Shown piece after piece: positions 24,595-33,897 of a DNA stretch of 42,932 nt. Numbering within the stretch: the first letter of the stretch is position 1; each line of letters starts with the position of its first letter. The stretch is from Emcibacteraceae bacterium (lineage in GTDB: Bacteria; Pseudomonadota; Alphaproteobacteria; Sphingomonadales; Emcibacteraceae): NCBI GenBank assembly GCA_028281625.1, contig JANQJN010000134.1:1-42932 (forward strand), written 5' to 3'. The notes under the pieces are model-generated. The model searched no databases. It was not told the origin of the DNA and saw only the letters and a program-made list of their open reading frames with translations. The position numbers were made by a program, and so were the translations under genes.

Positions 24595-25683
24595 ATGACA
24601 GACAGAGTTGAAACAATAGTCTTAGGTGCCGGCGTTATCGGTCTCGCCATTGCCAAAAAGCTAGCAGAACTGGGCCATCAGATCATGATCTTAGAAAAAG
24701 AGTCCAGTTTTGGGATGGGTGTGAGTTCACGAAATAGTGAAGTCATCCATGCTGGTCTTTACTTTAATGAAAGCTGGCTAAAGACCAAATTATGTGTCAC
24801 TGGTAAGGAATTGCTTTACGGGTATGCTGAGTCACGACACATCCCTTATAAACGATGCGGCAAGCTGATGGTCGCAAGTTCCCCAACAGAACTGGCGAAA
24901 CTAGAACAGATTAAGTCACAGGCGGCTAAAAATGGCGTGCTGGATTTAAAGCCCCTCTCCGCCACCATGTGCCGTGACCTTGAACCGGACATACATGCTG
25001 TTGAAGGTGTATTTTCTCCATCAAGTGGTGTGATCGATACACATTCGTTAATGCAAAGCCTGCTGGCAGATGTTGAAACTGCTGGTGGACAAGCCGTGTT
25101 TAATACTGAGGTAGCCGAGATAGAGAAGGCAGCAGATGGGTTCAAGATCACTTTGGTTGATGGTTATTCTCTGGAATGTACCCGCCTTATCAATGCTGCT
25201 GGCCTAGGCGCACAAAATTTGGCACACAAAATTGATACTTTAGATAACTCATTGATCCCTGATCTTGTAATGGCAAAAGGCTGCTATTTTTCCTATTCAG
25301 GTCAGTCAAAGTTCAATCACCTTGTTTATCCGCTTCCGTTTCAGGGAGGGCTAGGCATTCACCTGACCCTTGATATAGAGGGTGGGGTAAAATTTGGTCC
25401 AGACGTAGAATTTGTAAAAACAGAAGACTATTCCGTTAACTCAGACCTTAAGCTCAAATTCATTGAGGCTATACACCATTATTTCCCCGGAGTAGATCCG
25501 CTTAAACTTAATCCTGACTACGCGGGCATCCGACCGAAACTTTCAAAAGACGGTCTTGATTTTATGATCCAGTTCGAAGATGATCATCGCATCCCAGGTC
25601 TTGTAAATTTATTTGGAATTGAAAGTCCGGGTCTCACCAGCTGCCTCGCGATTGCGGATTATGTAAAGGATAAAGTTAAATGA
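24595..25683 (+). CDS. LhgO-like FAD-dependent oxidoreductase
   Basis: The 362-residue protein starts with the FAD-binding GxGxxG loop in VLGAGVIGLAIAKKLAELG and the E-ending second strand ILEKES. The following SSRNSEVIHAGLYF matches the L-2-hydroxyglutarate oxidase / glycine-oxidase-like (DAO) group. Late segments PDYAGIRPKLS and FGIESPGLTSCLAIADYV also fit. The enzyme oxidises a 2-hydroxy acid or amino acid with FAD; the true substrate is unknown. There is no signal peptide, so it is cytoplasmic. The stop overlaps the next start by 4 nt (ATGA), which ties it to the D-amino-acid dehydratase. Confidence 0.87.
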   Translation: MTDRVETIVLGAGVIGLAIAKKLAELGHQIMILEKESSFGMGVSSRNSEVIHAGLYFNESWLKTKLCVTGKELLYGYAESRHIPYKRCGKLMVASSPTELAKLEQIKSQAAKNGVLDLKPLSATMCRDLEPDIHAVEGVFSPSSGVIDTHSLMQSLLADVETAGGQAVFNTEVAEIEKAADGFKITLVDGYSLECTRLINAAGLGAQNLAHKIDTLDNSLIPDLVMAKGCYFSYSGQSKFNHLVYPLPFQGGLGIHLTLDIEGGVKFGPDVEFVKTEDYSVNSDLKLKFIEAIHHYFPGVDPLKLNPDYAGIRPKLSKDGLDFMIQFEDDHRIPGLVNLFGIESPGLTSCLAIADYVKDKVK

Positions 25684-26816
25684 CCCTTGATGAACTCTAT
25701 ACTCCCTGCCTAATCGCCGATAAAAAAATTGTGAAGCAAAATATTGACCGCATGAACATGCAAGCCGAAAAGCTCGGTGTCACTCTTCGTCCCCACGTCA
25801 AAACCGCCAAGTCAGTGGAAGTGGCACTCATGACAAATGGCGGTTCAGTGGGGCCAATAACTGTTTCTACATTGAAGGAAGCGGAGTATTTCGCAGCTGC
25901 AGGATTTAAAGATATTATCTATGCGGTCAGCATGGTTCCCGAAAAACTGGAGCGGGCAAAAGATATTATTGATCGAGGCGTTGATCTTAAAATGATTATT
26001 GATAACGCGAAGGTCGCCCAAGAAATCAGCGAAGCTGGTAGCAAATACCACCGCGTCTACAAAGTGATGGTAGAAATTGATGTTGATATGCATCGCGCTG
26101 GCCTTTCGGCTGACGACCCCGCGATGCTAGAAGTGGCTCTTGCTATTCATGATGGCGAAGGTACCGAGCTAGCAGGTGTCCTCACTCATGCAGGAGAAAG
26201 CTACGAATGTGAAAGTGAAGAAGCACTTGTTGCAGCTGCGCAAAATGAACGGGATCAGATCGTGCTTGCTGCGCAAAATATCCGGGCAGCCGGCATGCCT
26301 TGTCCGATCGTTAGTTGCGGCTCCACTCCAACCGCTACTCATGCCAAGGATTTATGCGGCGTGACTGAACTACGTGCTGGTGTTTACGTATTTCAGGATC
26401 TGTTCCAGGCTGGGCGCGGTAATGCAGAGGCAGAATTTGACCTGGCATTATCTGTCCTGACCACCGTAATCAGCCATAAACGTAATCAAAATCGCATCAT
26501 CACTGATGCAGGCGGAATGGCACTTTCAAAAGATCAAAGTACAAAAGGCACGGATTTCGATATCGGCTACGGCCTTGTGGCTGATATTGACGGCAAAATC
26601 ATTGAGGGACTTTTTGTCTCAGGCGCCAATCAGGAACATGGCATCATTACAACACAAGACGGCAGTGCATTCGATTTTGAGCATTTTCCCATCGGAACCC
26701 GACTACGTATTCTTCCTAACCATGCCTGCATGACAGCGGCGGCTTATGAAAAATATAACGTGGTTGACGGTGGGCGCGAAATCATAGAAACTTGGAACCG
26801 CTGCAACGGCTGGTAA
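25680..26816 (+). CDS. DSD1-type PLP-dependent D-amino-acid dehydratase / aldolase-like
   Basis: The 378-residue protein has the alanine-racemase-like barrel with cofactor lysine Lys41 in RPHVKTAKS. The C-terminal domain carries the PNHACMTAAAY segment, whose His and Cys match the zinc ligands of DSD1-type D-serine dehydratase. Family members remove water from D-serine or D-threo-3-hydroxyaspartate, or cleave D-threonine. The dehydration path gives an enamine (2-aminoacrylate), the substrate class of RidA. It has no signal peptide. It is co-translated with the FAD oxidoreductase by a 4-nt overlap, which suggests that the pair degrades a D-amino acid or its hydroxy acid. Confidence 0.87.
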   Translation: MTLDELYTPCLIADKKIVKQNIDRMNMQAEKLGVTLRPHVKTAKSVEVALMTNGGSVGPITVSTLKEAEYFAAAGFKDIIYAVSMVPEKLERAKDIIDRGVDLKMIIDNAKVAQEISEAGSKYHRVYKVMVEIDVDMHRAGLSADDPAMLEVALAIHDGEGTELAGVLTHAGESYECESEEALVAAAQNERDQIVLAAQNIRAAGMPCPIVSCGSTPTATHAKDLCGVTELRAGVYVFQDLFQAGRGNAEAEFDLALSVLTTVISHKRNQNRIITDAGGMALSKDQSTKGTDFDIGYGLVADIDGKIIEGLFVSGANQEHGIITTQDGSAFDFEHFPIGTRLRILPNHACMTAAAYEKYNVVDGGREIIETWNRCNGW

Positions 26817-26838
26817 ATAGATTTATTGGGGGTAAAAC

Positions 26839-27813
26839 ATGCTCAAATATATGCCAATTCTCGTCCTCGTGATGGTTTGGCCATTAATGGCTTCCACTCA
26901 GGAATTTAATTCTGACGAGCTTAAGCGCCTAGAAAGCAAAGAAAAAGAAGTCATTGTCGTCAGTCAAAAGTCCATCAACGTGATCCAAAAAGTCAATAAA
27001 TTAGACCCGGATCAGGCTGCTGAAGGGCTTGCAATAATGCTTGAACACGGAAAAAACAACCTGGACAAGAATGATCAGGTTCTTGTTGCAATGCTCACCG
27101 GCGGGTTTCATTTAAGACTTGGCAATCAGAATGAGGCTCTCGAACAGTTTAAATTCCTGCTTGCGCATGAGCGCGTAACAAAAGACATTGAGATTAGTGC
27201 ACTTATTTCAACAGCCATCGCATATCACAATAAAAAAGAATATCTGAACGCCATTCGTTATATCAATCACTGGCTGGTGTATAATGCAGCTCAACCACAT
27301 CATGTCGGCTTCATGCTTGCTAATAGCTACCTGGAAATTGGCGATACAGAAAATGCGTATAGAAGCTACTTGAAGGCGAAGGACACCTATGACAAGTATC
27401 TTTCAGGGGGACCAGATTTCGAAGAGAATGTCGAAATACTCGATTTTTACAATATCATCGAGAAATTGAATGATAAATTTGAAGGCTTGGAGCCACAAGA
27501 TGTGCCAAAAAGCAATATCACTATTGATATACCGCCACCCGGCGACGCATTTTGGGCGATTGAATTCAATCCAAAATATCCTACCGCCGCCCTTAGACGC
27601 ACGCGAACTGGTCATGCGATTATGAAGTTTGACTTAAAAGGTAACGGTAAGATCGAAAATGTTGAAATACTGGAAACATCAAACTCACTTTTCAAACGTG
27701 CCGCAAACAGTCATGCGAGAAAAATGATCTTTCTTAGGTATGCGCCAACGGATGAGGAAGTTATAGCCCGAGACGTGATCTATAAATTAAATTTTGTTTA
27801 TCAAGGTCTTTGA
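26839..27813 (+). CDS. Exported TPR protein with TonB C-terminal-like domain
   Basis: The 324-residue protein has a signal peptide (MLKYMPILVLVMVWPLMASTQ). A helical middle (residues about 60-210) holds several tetratricopeptide-like repeats such as ALEQFKFLLAHE and LANSYLEIGDTENAYRSYLKA. The C-terminal 80 residues (NPKYPTAALRRTRTGHAIMK onward) form a TonB_C-type domain: 'P-x-Y-P-x2-A' and a following beta-alpha-beta. The usual Pro-rich spacer and ExbD-binding helix of TonB are absent, so it is not a normal energy transducer. GGGGGT before the ATG is a good ribosome site. It may be a periplasmic adaptor. It is 22 nt after the DSD1 gene and could be in that operon. Confidence 0.75.
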   Translation: MLKYMPILVLVMVWPLMASTQEFNSDELKRLESKEKEVIVVSQKSINVIQKVNKLDPDQAAEGLAIMLEHGKNNLDKNDQVLVAMLTGGFHLRLGNQNEALEQFKFLLAHERVTKDIEISALISTAIAYHNKKEYLNAIRYINHWLVYNAAQPHHVGFMLANSYLEIGDTENAYRSYLKAKDTYDKYLSGGPDFEENVEILDFYNIIEKLNDKFEGLEPQDVPKSNITIDIPPPGDAFWAIEFNPKYPTAALRRTRTGHAIMKFDLKGNGKIENVEILETSNSLFKRAANSHARKMIFLRYAPTDEEVIARDVIYKLNFVYQGL

Positions 27814-27816
27814 ACA

Positions 27817-28479
27817 CTAACGCTTATCAAAAAGCGCCTTTATAATGTTGGCAGAAAACTGATTGATCATATCTCCCCTTGGGTCTGTGCCGCGTACTGC
27901 CAATCCCATAAGCCCACTATTGGCATCTATTTCCCTCACGTTGTAAATACCAATTTTTGCCCTCGTATCGGGATCAATAACTTCAACAACGCCATACATC
28001 TGATCCATTCCACCCAAAACCAGTACTGTTGCAGCGTCGGTGAGTTTAAATGAATATATAAGAACGTTCAGTATTACTCTTTTTTCCCCATCGGGATAAG
28101 CAGCCATGCGTTGCTCCAGCTGATATTTAACATCTGCGGGAATATCTATTTGTTCGCGAGCGAGATTATCTAATCTTCTTTGCGCCAGCTGTACTTCTTC
28201 ACGTGCCGCGGCACGAGCCCCAACGGGAACGCGATTACGTTCATTCAACCGATCAAGCTCTACCTTTTTGTCGTTAAGATCTTCTTCAAGACGAACACGT
28301 CCTACCTCAAGGGTAGAGATCAATGCGGGTTGAAGTCGGACATAAACTTCTTGCACTTTAAGATTTCCAAGATCAGCATCCGACAAAGAGCGTGCCGGTT
28401 CAACGTCTTTTTGTACGCATGAAGCAACCAGTATCACTATAATCACTAAGCATACAGTAGAAAATAATTGTTTAGCCAT
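27817..28479 (-). CDS. Hypothetical lipoprotein (DUF4410-like)
   Basis: The 220-residue protein has a lipoprotein signal with lipobox VASC (MAKQLFSTVCLVIIVILVASC). A charged helical segment follows (residues about 55-115, including LNDKKVELDRLNERN and EEVQLAQRRLDNLARE), then a beta-rich part with RVILNVLIYSFKLTDAATV, VVEVIDPDTRAKIGIYNV and GDMINQFSANIIKALFDK. The last part resembles the DUF4410 fold seen in other envelope lipoproteins, but I hold this at low confidence. The start at 28479 is chosen because GGGG lies about 10 nt before it; a GTG at 28491 is the alternative. It is convergent with the TPR gene. Confidence 0.65.
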   Translation of the reverse strand: MAKQLFSTVCLVIIVILVASCVQKDVEPARSLSDADLGNLKVQEVYVRLQPALISTLEVGRVRLEEDLNDKKVELDRLNERNRVPVGARAAAREEVQLAQRRLDNLAREQIDIPADVKYQLEQRMAAYPDGEKRVILNVLIYSFKLTDAATVLVLGGMDQMYGVVEVIDPDTRAKIGIYNVREIDANSGLMGLAVRGTDPRGDMINQFSANIIKALFDKR

Positions 28480-28574
28480 ACGAGATAACACCCCAATGAA
28501 TTTGATAAATCTCAGTTTAAACTGTTGGCGGGGCCAGTCAACCTTAAGACAAGTCAGTGAGAATTTTTCATATG

Positions 28575-29705
28575 CTACGGAAACAGCGCCATCTGCTCCA
28601 ACGAAAGCGTTTCCTCAAAACCAAACATCAAGTTCATATTCTGGATCGCCTGGCCGGATGATCCTTTGACCAGATTATCAATGGTGGCGACAATGATCAC
28701 TCTGCCCGGCACCCGGTCTTCAAACACACCAATCAGCGCGTTGTTTGAACCGCGCACGTAGCGTGTCGCAGGCGTGATCCCTTCGTCAACCACGGTCACA
28801 AACGGTTCATCTTTGTAAGCGTCCTTCAAAATATCCCTAAGATGTCGGGCTGATTTCCCTTCTTCCAGGTTGACATAAATGGTTTCCAACTCGCCGCGGT
28901 TCATAGGAACAATATGAGGTGTAAAAGTGACGAGCATGTCATCACCGTAGGCGCGGCCGAGTTCCTGCTCTATTTCAGGCGCATGCCGGTGAGCCGCTAT
29001 GCCATAAGGATGCATTGCTTCCGAAACCTCTGTGAAAAGGTTCGCTTCTTTAACAGATCTTCCGGCGCCACTTACCCCAGATTTGGCATCTATGACTATC
29101 CCGTCTTTCAATATTGCTTTTTCCTTCATTAATGGAATAAGCGCCAGCAATGCAGCCGTCGGATAACAACCTGGACAAGCAACGAGCCGGGCTGACTTTA
29201 TTTCGTTACGGTAATGTTCCGTGAGCCCATAAACTGCTTCCTTTTGCAGCTCGAGAGCATCATGTTCGCCACCATACCACTGCGCATAAGTCTGAGCATC
29301 ACGCAGTCGAAAATCGGCGCTTAAATCAATCACTTTAACATCACCGTGAATTGTATTGGCGTAATCCGCCGTCGTTTCCACTATCATTTCGTCGACAAAG
29401 CTGCGTCCGGTGTCGTGCAGTATTCCTTTTATAATCCTCTGGGAAGTAGCATGGGGAAGCGCACAAAACACCACATCCAGCTCGAGACCAGCCCATTCAA
29501 CATCGGCTATTGCCATAAGATCAGGGAGTCCTTCATCTCTTAAGTGCGGAAACACCTGCTCAAGCGGCTGACCCGCCTTACGATCAGCTGTCAGCAACGT
29601 AATTTCCACGCCAGGATGACGCTGCAAAAGTCTTACAAGTTCCGCCCCCGTATATCCACTGGCACCGAGTATCGCCGCCTTTATTTTTCTTTGTTCTGAT
29701 GTCAT
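28575..29705 (-). CDS. argC: N-acetyl-gamma-glutamyl-phosphate reductase
   Basis: ArgC reduces N-acetylglutamyl phosphate to the semialdehyde with NADPH, the third step of arginine synthesis. The N-terminal dinucleotide motif is AAILGASGYTGAELVRLL, the catalytic cysteine is Cys180 in ACPGCYPTAA, and HRHAPEIEQEL gives the conserved histidine region. GSNNALIGVFEDRVPGRVI lies near the C-terminus. At 376 residues it is a little longer than the standard form, with no sign of damage. AAGGG precedes the ATG at 29705; an upstream start at 29762 is rejected. It stands alone, away from other arg genes. Confidence 0.94.
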   Translation of the reverse strand: MTSEQRKIKAAILGASGYTGAELVRLLQRHPGVEITLLTADRKAGQPLEQVFPHLRDEGLPDLMAIADVEWAGLELDVVFCALPHATSQRIIKGILHDTGRSFVDEMIVETTADYANTIHGDVKVIDLSADFRLRDAQTYAQWYGGEHDALELQKEAVYGLTEHYRNEIKSARLVACPGCYPTAALLALIPLMKEKAILKDGIVIDAKSGVSGAGRSVKEANLFTEVSEAMHPYGIAAHRHAPEIEQELGRAYGDDMLVTFTPHIVPMNRGELETIYVNLEEGKSARHLRDILKDAYKDEPFVTVVDEGITPATRYVRGSNNALIGVFEDRVPGRVIIVATIDNLVKGSSGQAIQNMNLMFGFEETLSLEQMALFP

Positions 29706-29815
29706 GAGGTTGCCCTTATCTGCATATAGTTTTGATATAAACCGAAATGTGTGCAAGCACAACGGTTTTCACTTTAATTTTATCAGACGAAATTGCGCGA
29801 AACGGCCACCGGAGT

Positions 29816-29830
29816 TTAAGATATATTTAA
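29816..29830. promoter_or_regulatory. CtrA-type box before the multi-PAS histidine kinase
   Basis: TTAA-GATATAT-TTAA followed by CC, an exact match to the consensus. It lies in the 227-bp divergent region, 103 bp before the kinase start and 111 bp before argC. Confidence 0.55.
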
Positions 29831-29932
29831 CCTATGTTCGATAAATTTTTATCATTACGTTTGAGGATAACAAAGTAACCTGGGGATATGCTTTACTGAT
29901 GCAGCAAAGTGCCCAGTTAGGTGGCAATATAC

Positions 29933-32900
29933 ATGCAAATTATGGGCACAAAGCTATCATTGAGAGTAAGGTTTTGGTTGATCTGCGCGCTCACATTGAT
30001 TTGCATTGGCGCCAACATATTTGTTGCCAAGTTGGAACAGAATTCTCAAGATCAGATCGAGGTCGCAACAGAAGAGAGATTTAAAGCTCATCAACTTGCC
30101 AGTGAATTAAAACGATCAGTCGAAGATCTTCACAATACCTTGATAAATTACATTACTTTTGCCGACCCAGAATATGCGAGAAAATATTCTGATATTCAAA
30201 TGATCCTTGCTGGCACTAAAGCCAGACCAGCAAATTACAATGAACTTTACCGCAACACGTCACCGGATTATGCCTTTGAGCAGTTAAATCTGGATCCAGA
30301 TAGGTCTCTACTTACACATATACGTGAAAGCGGACTCGCGGAAGATGAACTCGCCCCGCTTCTGGCAGCAACCGATGATTACGCCACTATGGTCGAAAAG
30401 CAGGAACAAATCATAGCATTGGTCCAAGAGAACCCTGATCAGGCTATCGAGGTATCCAAAAGTGCAGATTATCAAAACAATGTAAACAGTGTCATGCGTC
30501 CCGTAATCGATTTTATCAATTTCCAGGAACGCAAACATCAAAACATCATTACCAGTATTGCAACAAAACAGGAATATTATGAGACAATTCAGAATATCAC
30601 ACTCATTCTTGCTGTTCTATTGATTTTGATCGCGATGATTATCATGCATAAGTTCATCGTAAGCCCGATCACAACCCTTGCAGAAACTATCGAAAAAGAA
30701 GGAAACCAAGACGGTAAATCGATCGCAGATCTTATCGTATTTACTAAAAACGCTTTTGATCAGCTCCGTAGCAAAACCAGCGAACAATACAAAACTGAAC
30801 AAAAATTGATTACCACAATCAGGCAACTGGAAAAAAATGATGATAGTTCCAATTACCATGACGGTGAAATGTTTGGTTATTGGAGTGTCGATGTAAAAAC
30901 AAGAGCGATTTATTGGTCAGAGGCTGCAATAAGAATTTTGGGTTTTGACCCTGAAGAAAAAATTGCCCCAGCGACCGATCTTCTTTTATCCATCATACAT
31001 CCCGATGACCGACAATCCATGCGCGAAGCGATTGATCGGTCTGCGATTAGTGAAAGACCCGTCAATACTGAATTCCGAATTCACACTTATAAGGGAGAGC
31101 TTCGCTACATTTCCTCTCGCGGAAACCTGCTTCACGATGAGAATGGAGTACCAAGCTTTCTACACGGCACTATTGTGGATGTAACGGATAGAAAACGCGC
31201 TCTGCAAGAGGCAAAAGAACTTGAAACCAGATTGCTGGAGGCCCAAAGAATATCTAATATTGGCAGCTGGAATTATAGCTTGGTGGATGAAAGTCTATTT
31301 TGGTCAGACGAAGTTTATCGAATCCTCGGACTTGAACCCGATTCAATTGTTCCCACTTATGACGACTTTGTAAAATACCTGCATAAAGATGACGTTGAAT
31401 TTATGGAAAAAGCTGTTCAGGACACAATCGAAAAAGGTAAAGAGTATAATGTTGAGCATAGGATTGTCCGCGAAGATGGTGAGATTAGGTACATTAATGC
31501 CCAAGGTGAAATCACCTATGCTGAAGATGGAAGCGCTAAATCCCTTAATGGCACTATGCATGACATAACAGCAAGAAAACTTGCCGAGCTGGCGACGCAG
31601 GAACTTAAAGATCGCCTTCTTGAAGCACAGCGCATTGCAAGTATGGGAACCTGGAACACTGATCTAATAACCAATCAAGCCTATTGGTCCGATGAACTTT
31701 ACCGAATATGCGGACTGGAACCACAATCCCTTTCAAATCCGCGTGAAGTATTTTACGATCAGATTCTCCATCCGGATGATCAAGACTATACCAATGAAAG
31801 GCTTTCAAAAGCGATTAAAGCTGGTGGAAAATATGAAATTGACTTTCGTATTGTCAGACCATCAGGCGAGATTCGGCACATCCATTCCATGGGTGAAATT
31901 AATCATGATGAAGATGGCACTCCCCTTTCCTTTAATGGTGTATTTCATGACATAACTGAACAAAAGCGCATGGAGGATGAACTAAAGACCTCTCAAGACT
32001 TTATGGCAGAAGCGCAACGTATTGCCAGTTTTGGAACTTGGAGTTGGAACTTAGAGAGCGATCAGTTTAGATGTTCCGAAGAAACCATTCGCATGATGGG
32101 TGCGACAGATACCCGCGAAATTGATACTATGAAGAAAGTGATCCGATTTATCCATCCCACAGATCAGGAAAAATCCACCCAGGGCTTCATGAACGCTCTA
32201 AAATCAGGCAAAGATTCCTATGGCTTGGATATTAGAATTATCCATCCGGACGGAAGTATCCGTTTCGTTTTGTTGCAAGCGGAAATTCAAAGAACCAAAG
32301 ACAATTGGGCAACAGAGGTAATTGGAACGATCCTAGATATCACTGAACGAAAACAGGCGGAAGAAGCCGCCCGCATTTCGGGTGAGCGCCTTCTTGAAGC
32401 TCAGCGTCTGGCTGGTATCGGCAATTGGCAATGGGATTGCGGCACCAATGAGGTTTTTTGGTCTGACCAACTTTATGAAATTTATGGCTATGATAAAAGC
32501 AAGACGAAGGCATCCAATGACAATTTCAGAAGAATTCTGCATCCCGATGATGTTGAAAAGGTAGATCGTGTAAGACAAAACGCCCTTGAATTTGATGAAC
32601 CGTTTATTGTTGAGCACCGGCTAATTCTCGATTCAGGTGATATTCGTACTGTAGTGCAACGTGCTGAAGTTACACGTAGAAAATCAGGCGATCCAAAATA
32701 TATAACTGGAACATTACAAGACATTACAGAACTTAAGAAAGCCGAAGAGTTAGCCAAAGAATCTGAAGCAAGGCTTTCAGAAATTTTTAATATTGCACCT
32801 GCAGCTATCATCACAGCCGATCATGAGCTAAAAATTACGATTTTCAATAAAGCAGCGGCAGAGATATTTGAGTATGAACCAGATCAGGTTATCGGCGAGC

Positions 32901-33874
32901 ACATAAACATATTAATTCCTGAAAAATTTCATAAAAGCCATGAAATGAAAATTGATGAATTCAACAATTCAGGTGGAATGCCGCGCAATATGAGCGACCG
33001 CGCCGGTATTTACGGCCAAAAGAAAAATGGTGTAATATTCCCCGCAGCTGCTTCAGTCTCTTCAACTGGCAAAGGTGTCGATAGAATTTATACAATCATT
33101 CTTCTGGATACAACAGAACGCCAGCGCATCGAAGAAGAACGGCTGAATGCACTCACTCAAGCGCAAGAGGCAAACAGGGCGAAATCAAGGTTCCTTGCAA
33201 CCATGAGCCACGAGCTGAGAACACCGTTAAACGCAATAATCGGATTCTCTGAAATGATGACCAATCGCGTTTTCGGTAAGCTCGGCTCTAAAAAATACGA
33301 AGATTACGCAGCAGATATAGTTAGCTCAAGCCGCCATCTATTGAACCTTGTGAATGACATTCTTGACCTTTCGGAAATTGAATCAGGCAAGAAAAATCTT
33401 AAAATTGACCACCATTCACTGCGTGACACAGTCGATGAATGCCGACCAATTATAACCAAACTTGCCGATGATAAGAAAATATCTTGTACTTTCGATATTC
33501 CGGATGACCTTTCTAATATTTACGCGGATCAGCGCGCTCTACAGCAAGTGATCATTAATTTAATGACCAATTCCGTTAAATATACGCCAAAGGGTGGCGC
33601 GGTCAATTTGCAAGCCAGCACAAACGGCAATAATGAACATATTTTGACCATATCAGATAATGGCAAAGGTATTCCTGAGGAAAAACTGCACGATATCATG
33701 CACCCGTTTTCAAGAGTGGAGAATGATCCCTATAAAGCACAGGACGGTAAAGGGCTTGGACTTGCAATTGTACAATCTCTAATGAATCTGCACGGCGGTG
33801 ACATCGAAATAAACAGCACGTTTGGCGAAGGTACCACTGTAAAAGTTCATTTTCCAAATAAAACTTTCCACTAG
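29933..33874 (+). CDS. Membrane histidine kinase with six PAS domains
   Basis: The protein has about 1,313 residues. Two membrane helices (residues about 12-34 and 221-246) flank a periplasmic sensor rich in charged and Tyr residues. In the cytoplasm come PAS1 (about 312-420), four PAS domains with nearly the same opening, (E)AQRxxxxGxW (432-546, 562-676, 692-806, 822-935), and a divergent PAS6 (945-1063). A HisKA domain follows with His1093 in MSHELRTPLNAIIGF, then a HATPase domain with N box TNSVKYTP, DNGKGI and GKGLGLAIV. No receiver domain is attached, so a separate response regulator is expected, but none is nearby. ATG 29933 follows TTAGGTGG; GTG 29921 and ATG 29942 are alternatives. 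A CtrA-type box lies upstream. Confidence 0.93.
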   Translation: MQIMGTKLSLRVRFWLICALTLICIGANIFVAKLEQNSQDQIEVATEERFKAHQLASELKRSVEDLHNTLINYITFADPEYARKYSDIQMILAGTKARPANYNELYRNTSPDYAFEQLNLDPDRSLLTHIRESGLAEDELAPLLAATDDYATMVEKQEQIIALVQENPDQAIEVSKSADYQNNVNSVMRPVIDFINFQERKHQNIITSIATKQEYYETIQNITLILAVLLILIAMIIMHKFIVSPITTLAETIEKEGNQDGKSIADLIVFTKNAFDQLRSKTSEQYKTEQKLITTIRQLEKNDDSSNYHDGEMFGYWSVDVKTRAIYWSEAAIRILGFDPEEKIAPATDLLLSIIHPDDRQSMREAIDRSAISERPVNTEFRIHTYKGELRYISSRGNLLHDENGVPSFLHGTIVDVTDRKRALQEAKELETRLLEAQRISNIGSWNYSLVDESLFWSDEVYRILGLEPDSIVPTYDDFVKYLHKDDVEFMEKAVQDTIEKGKEYNVEHRIVREDGEIRYINAQGEITYAEDGSAKSLNGTMHDITARKLAELATQELKDRLLEAQRIASMGTWNTDLITNQAYWSDELYRICGLEPQSLSNPREVFYDQILHPDDQDYTNERLSKAIKAGGKYEIDFRIVRPSGEIRHIHSMGEINHDEDGTPLSFNGVFHDITEQKRMEDELKTSQDFMAEAQRIASFGTWSWNLESDQFRCSEETIRMMGATDTREIDTMKKVIRFIHPTDQEKSTQGFMNALKSGKDSYGLDIRIIHPDGSIRFVLLQAEIQRTKDNWATEVIGTILDITERKQAEEAARISGERLLEAQRLAGIGNWQWDCGTNEVFWSDQLYEIYGYDKSKTKASNDNFRRILHPDDVEKVDRVRQNALEFDEPFIVEHRLILDSGDIRTVVQRAEVTRRKSGDPKYITGTLQDITELKKAEELAKESEARLSEIFNIAPAAIITADHELKITIFNKAAAEIFEYEPDQVIGEHINILIPEKFHKSHEMKIDEFNNSGGMPRNMSDRAGIYGQKKNGVIFPAAASVSSTGKGVDRIYTIILLDTTERQRIEEERLNALTQAQEANRAKSRFLATMSHELRTPLNAIIGFSEMMTNRVFGKLGSKKYEDYAADIVSSSRHLLNLVNDILDLSEIESGKKNLKIDHHSLRDTVDECRPIITKLADDKKISCTFDIPDDLSNIYADQRALQQVIINLMTNSVKYTPKGGAVNLQASTNGNNEHILTISDNGKGIPEEKLHDIMHPFSRVENDPYKAQDGKGLGLAIVQSLMNLHGGDIEINSTFGEGTTVKVHFPNKTFH

Positions 33875-33897
33875 CACCTTGCCACTACCCAAAAGGT

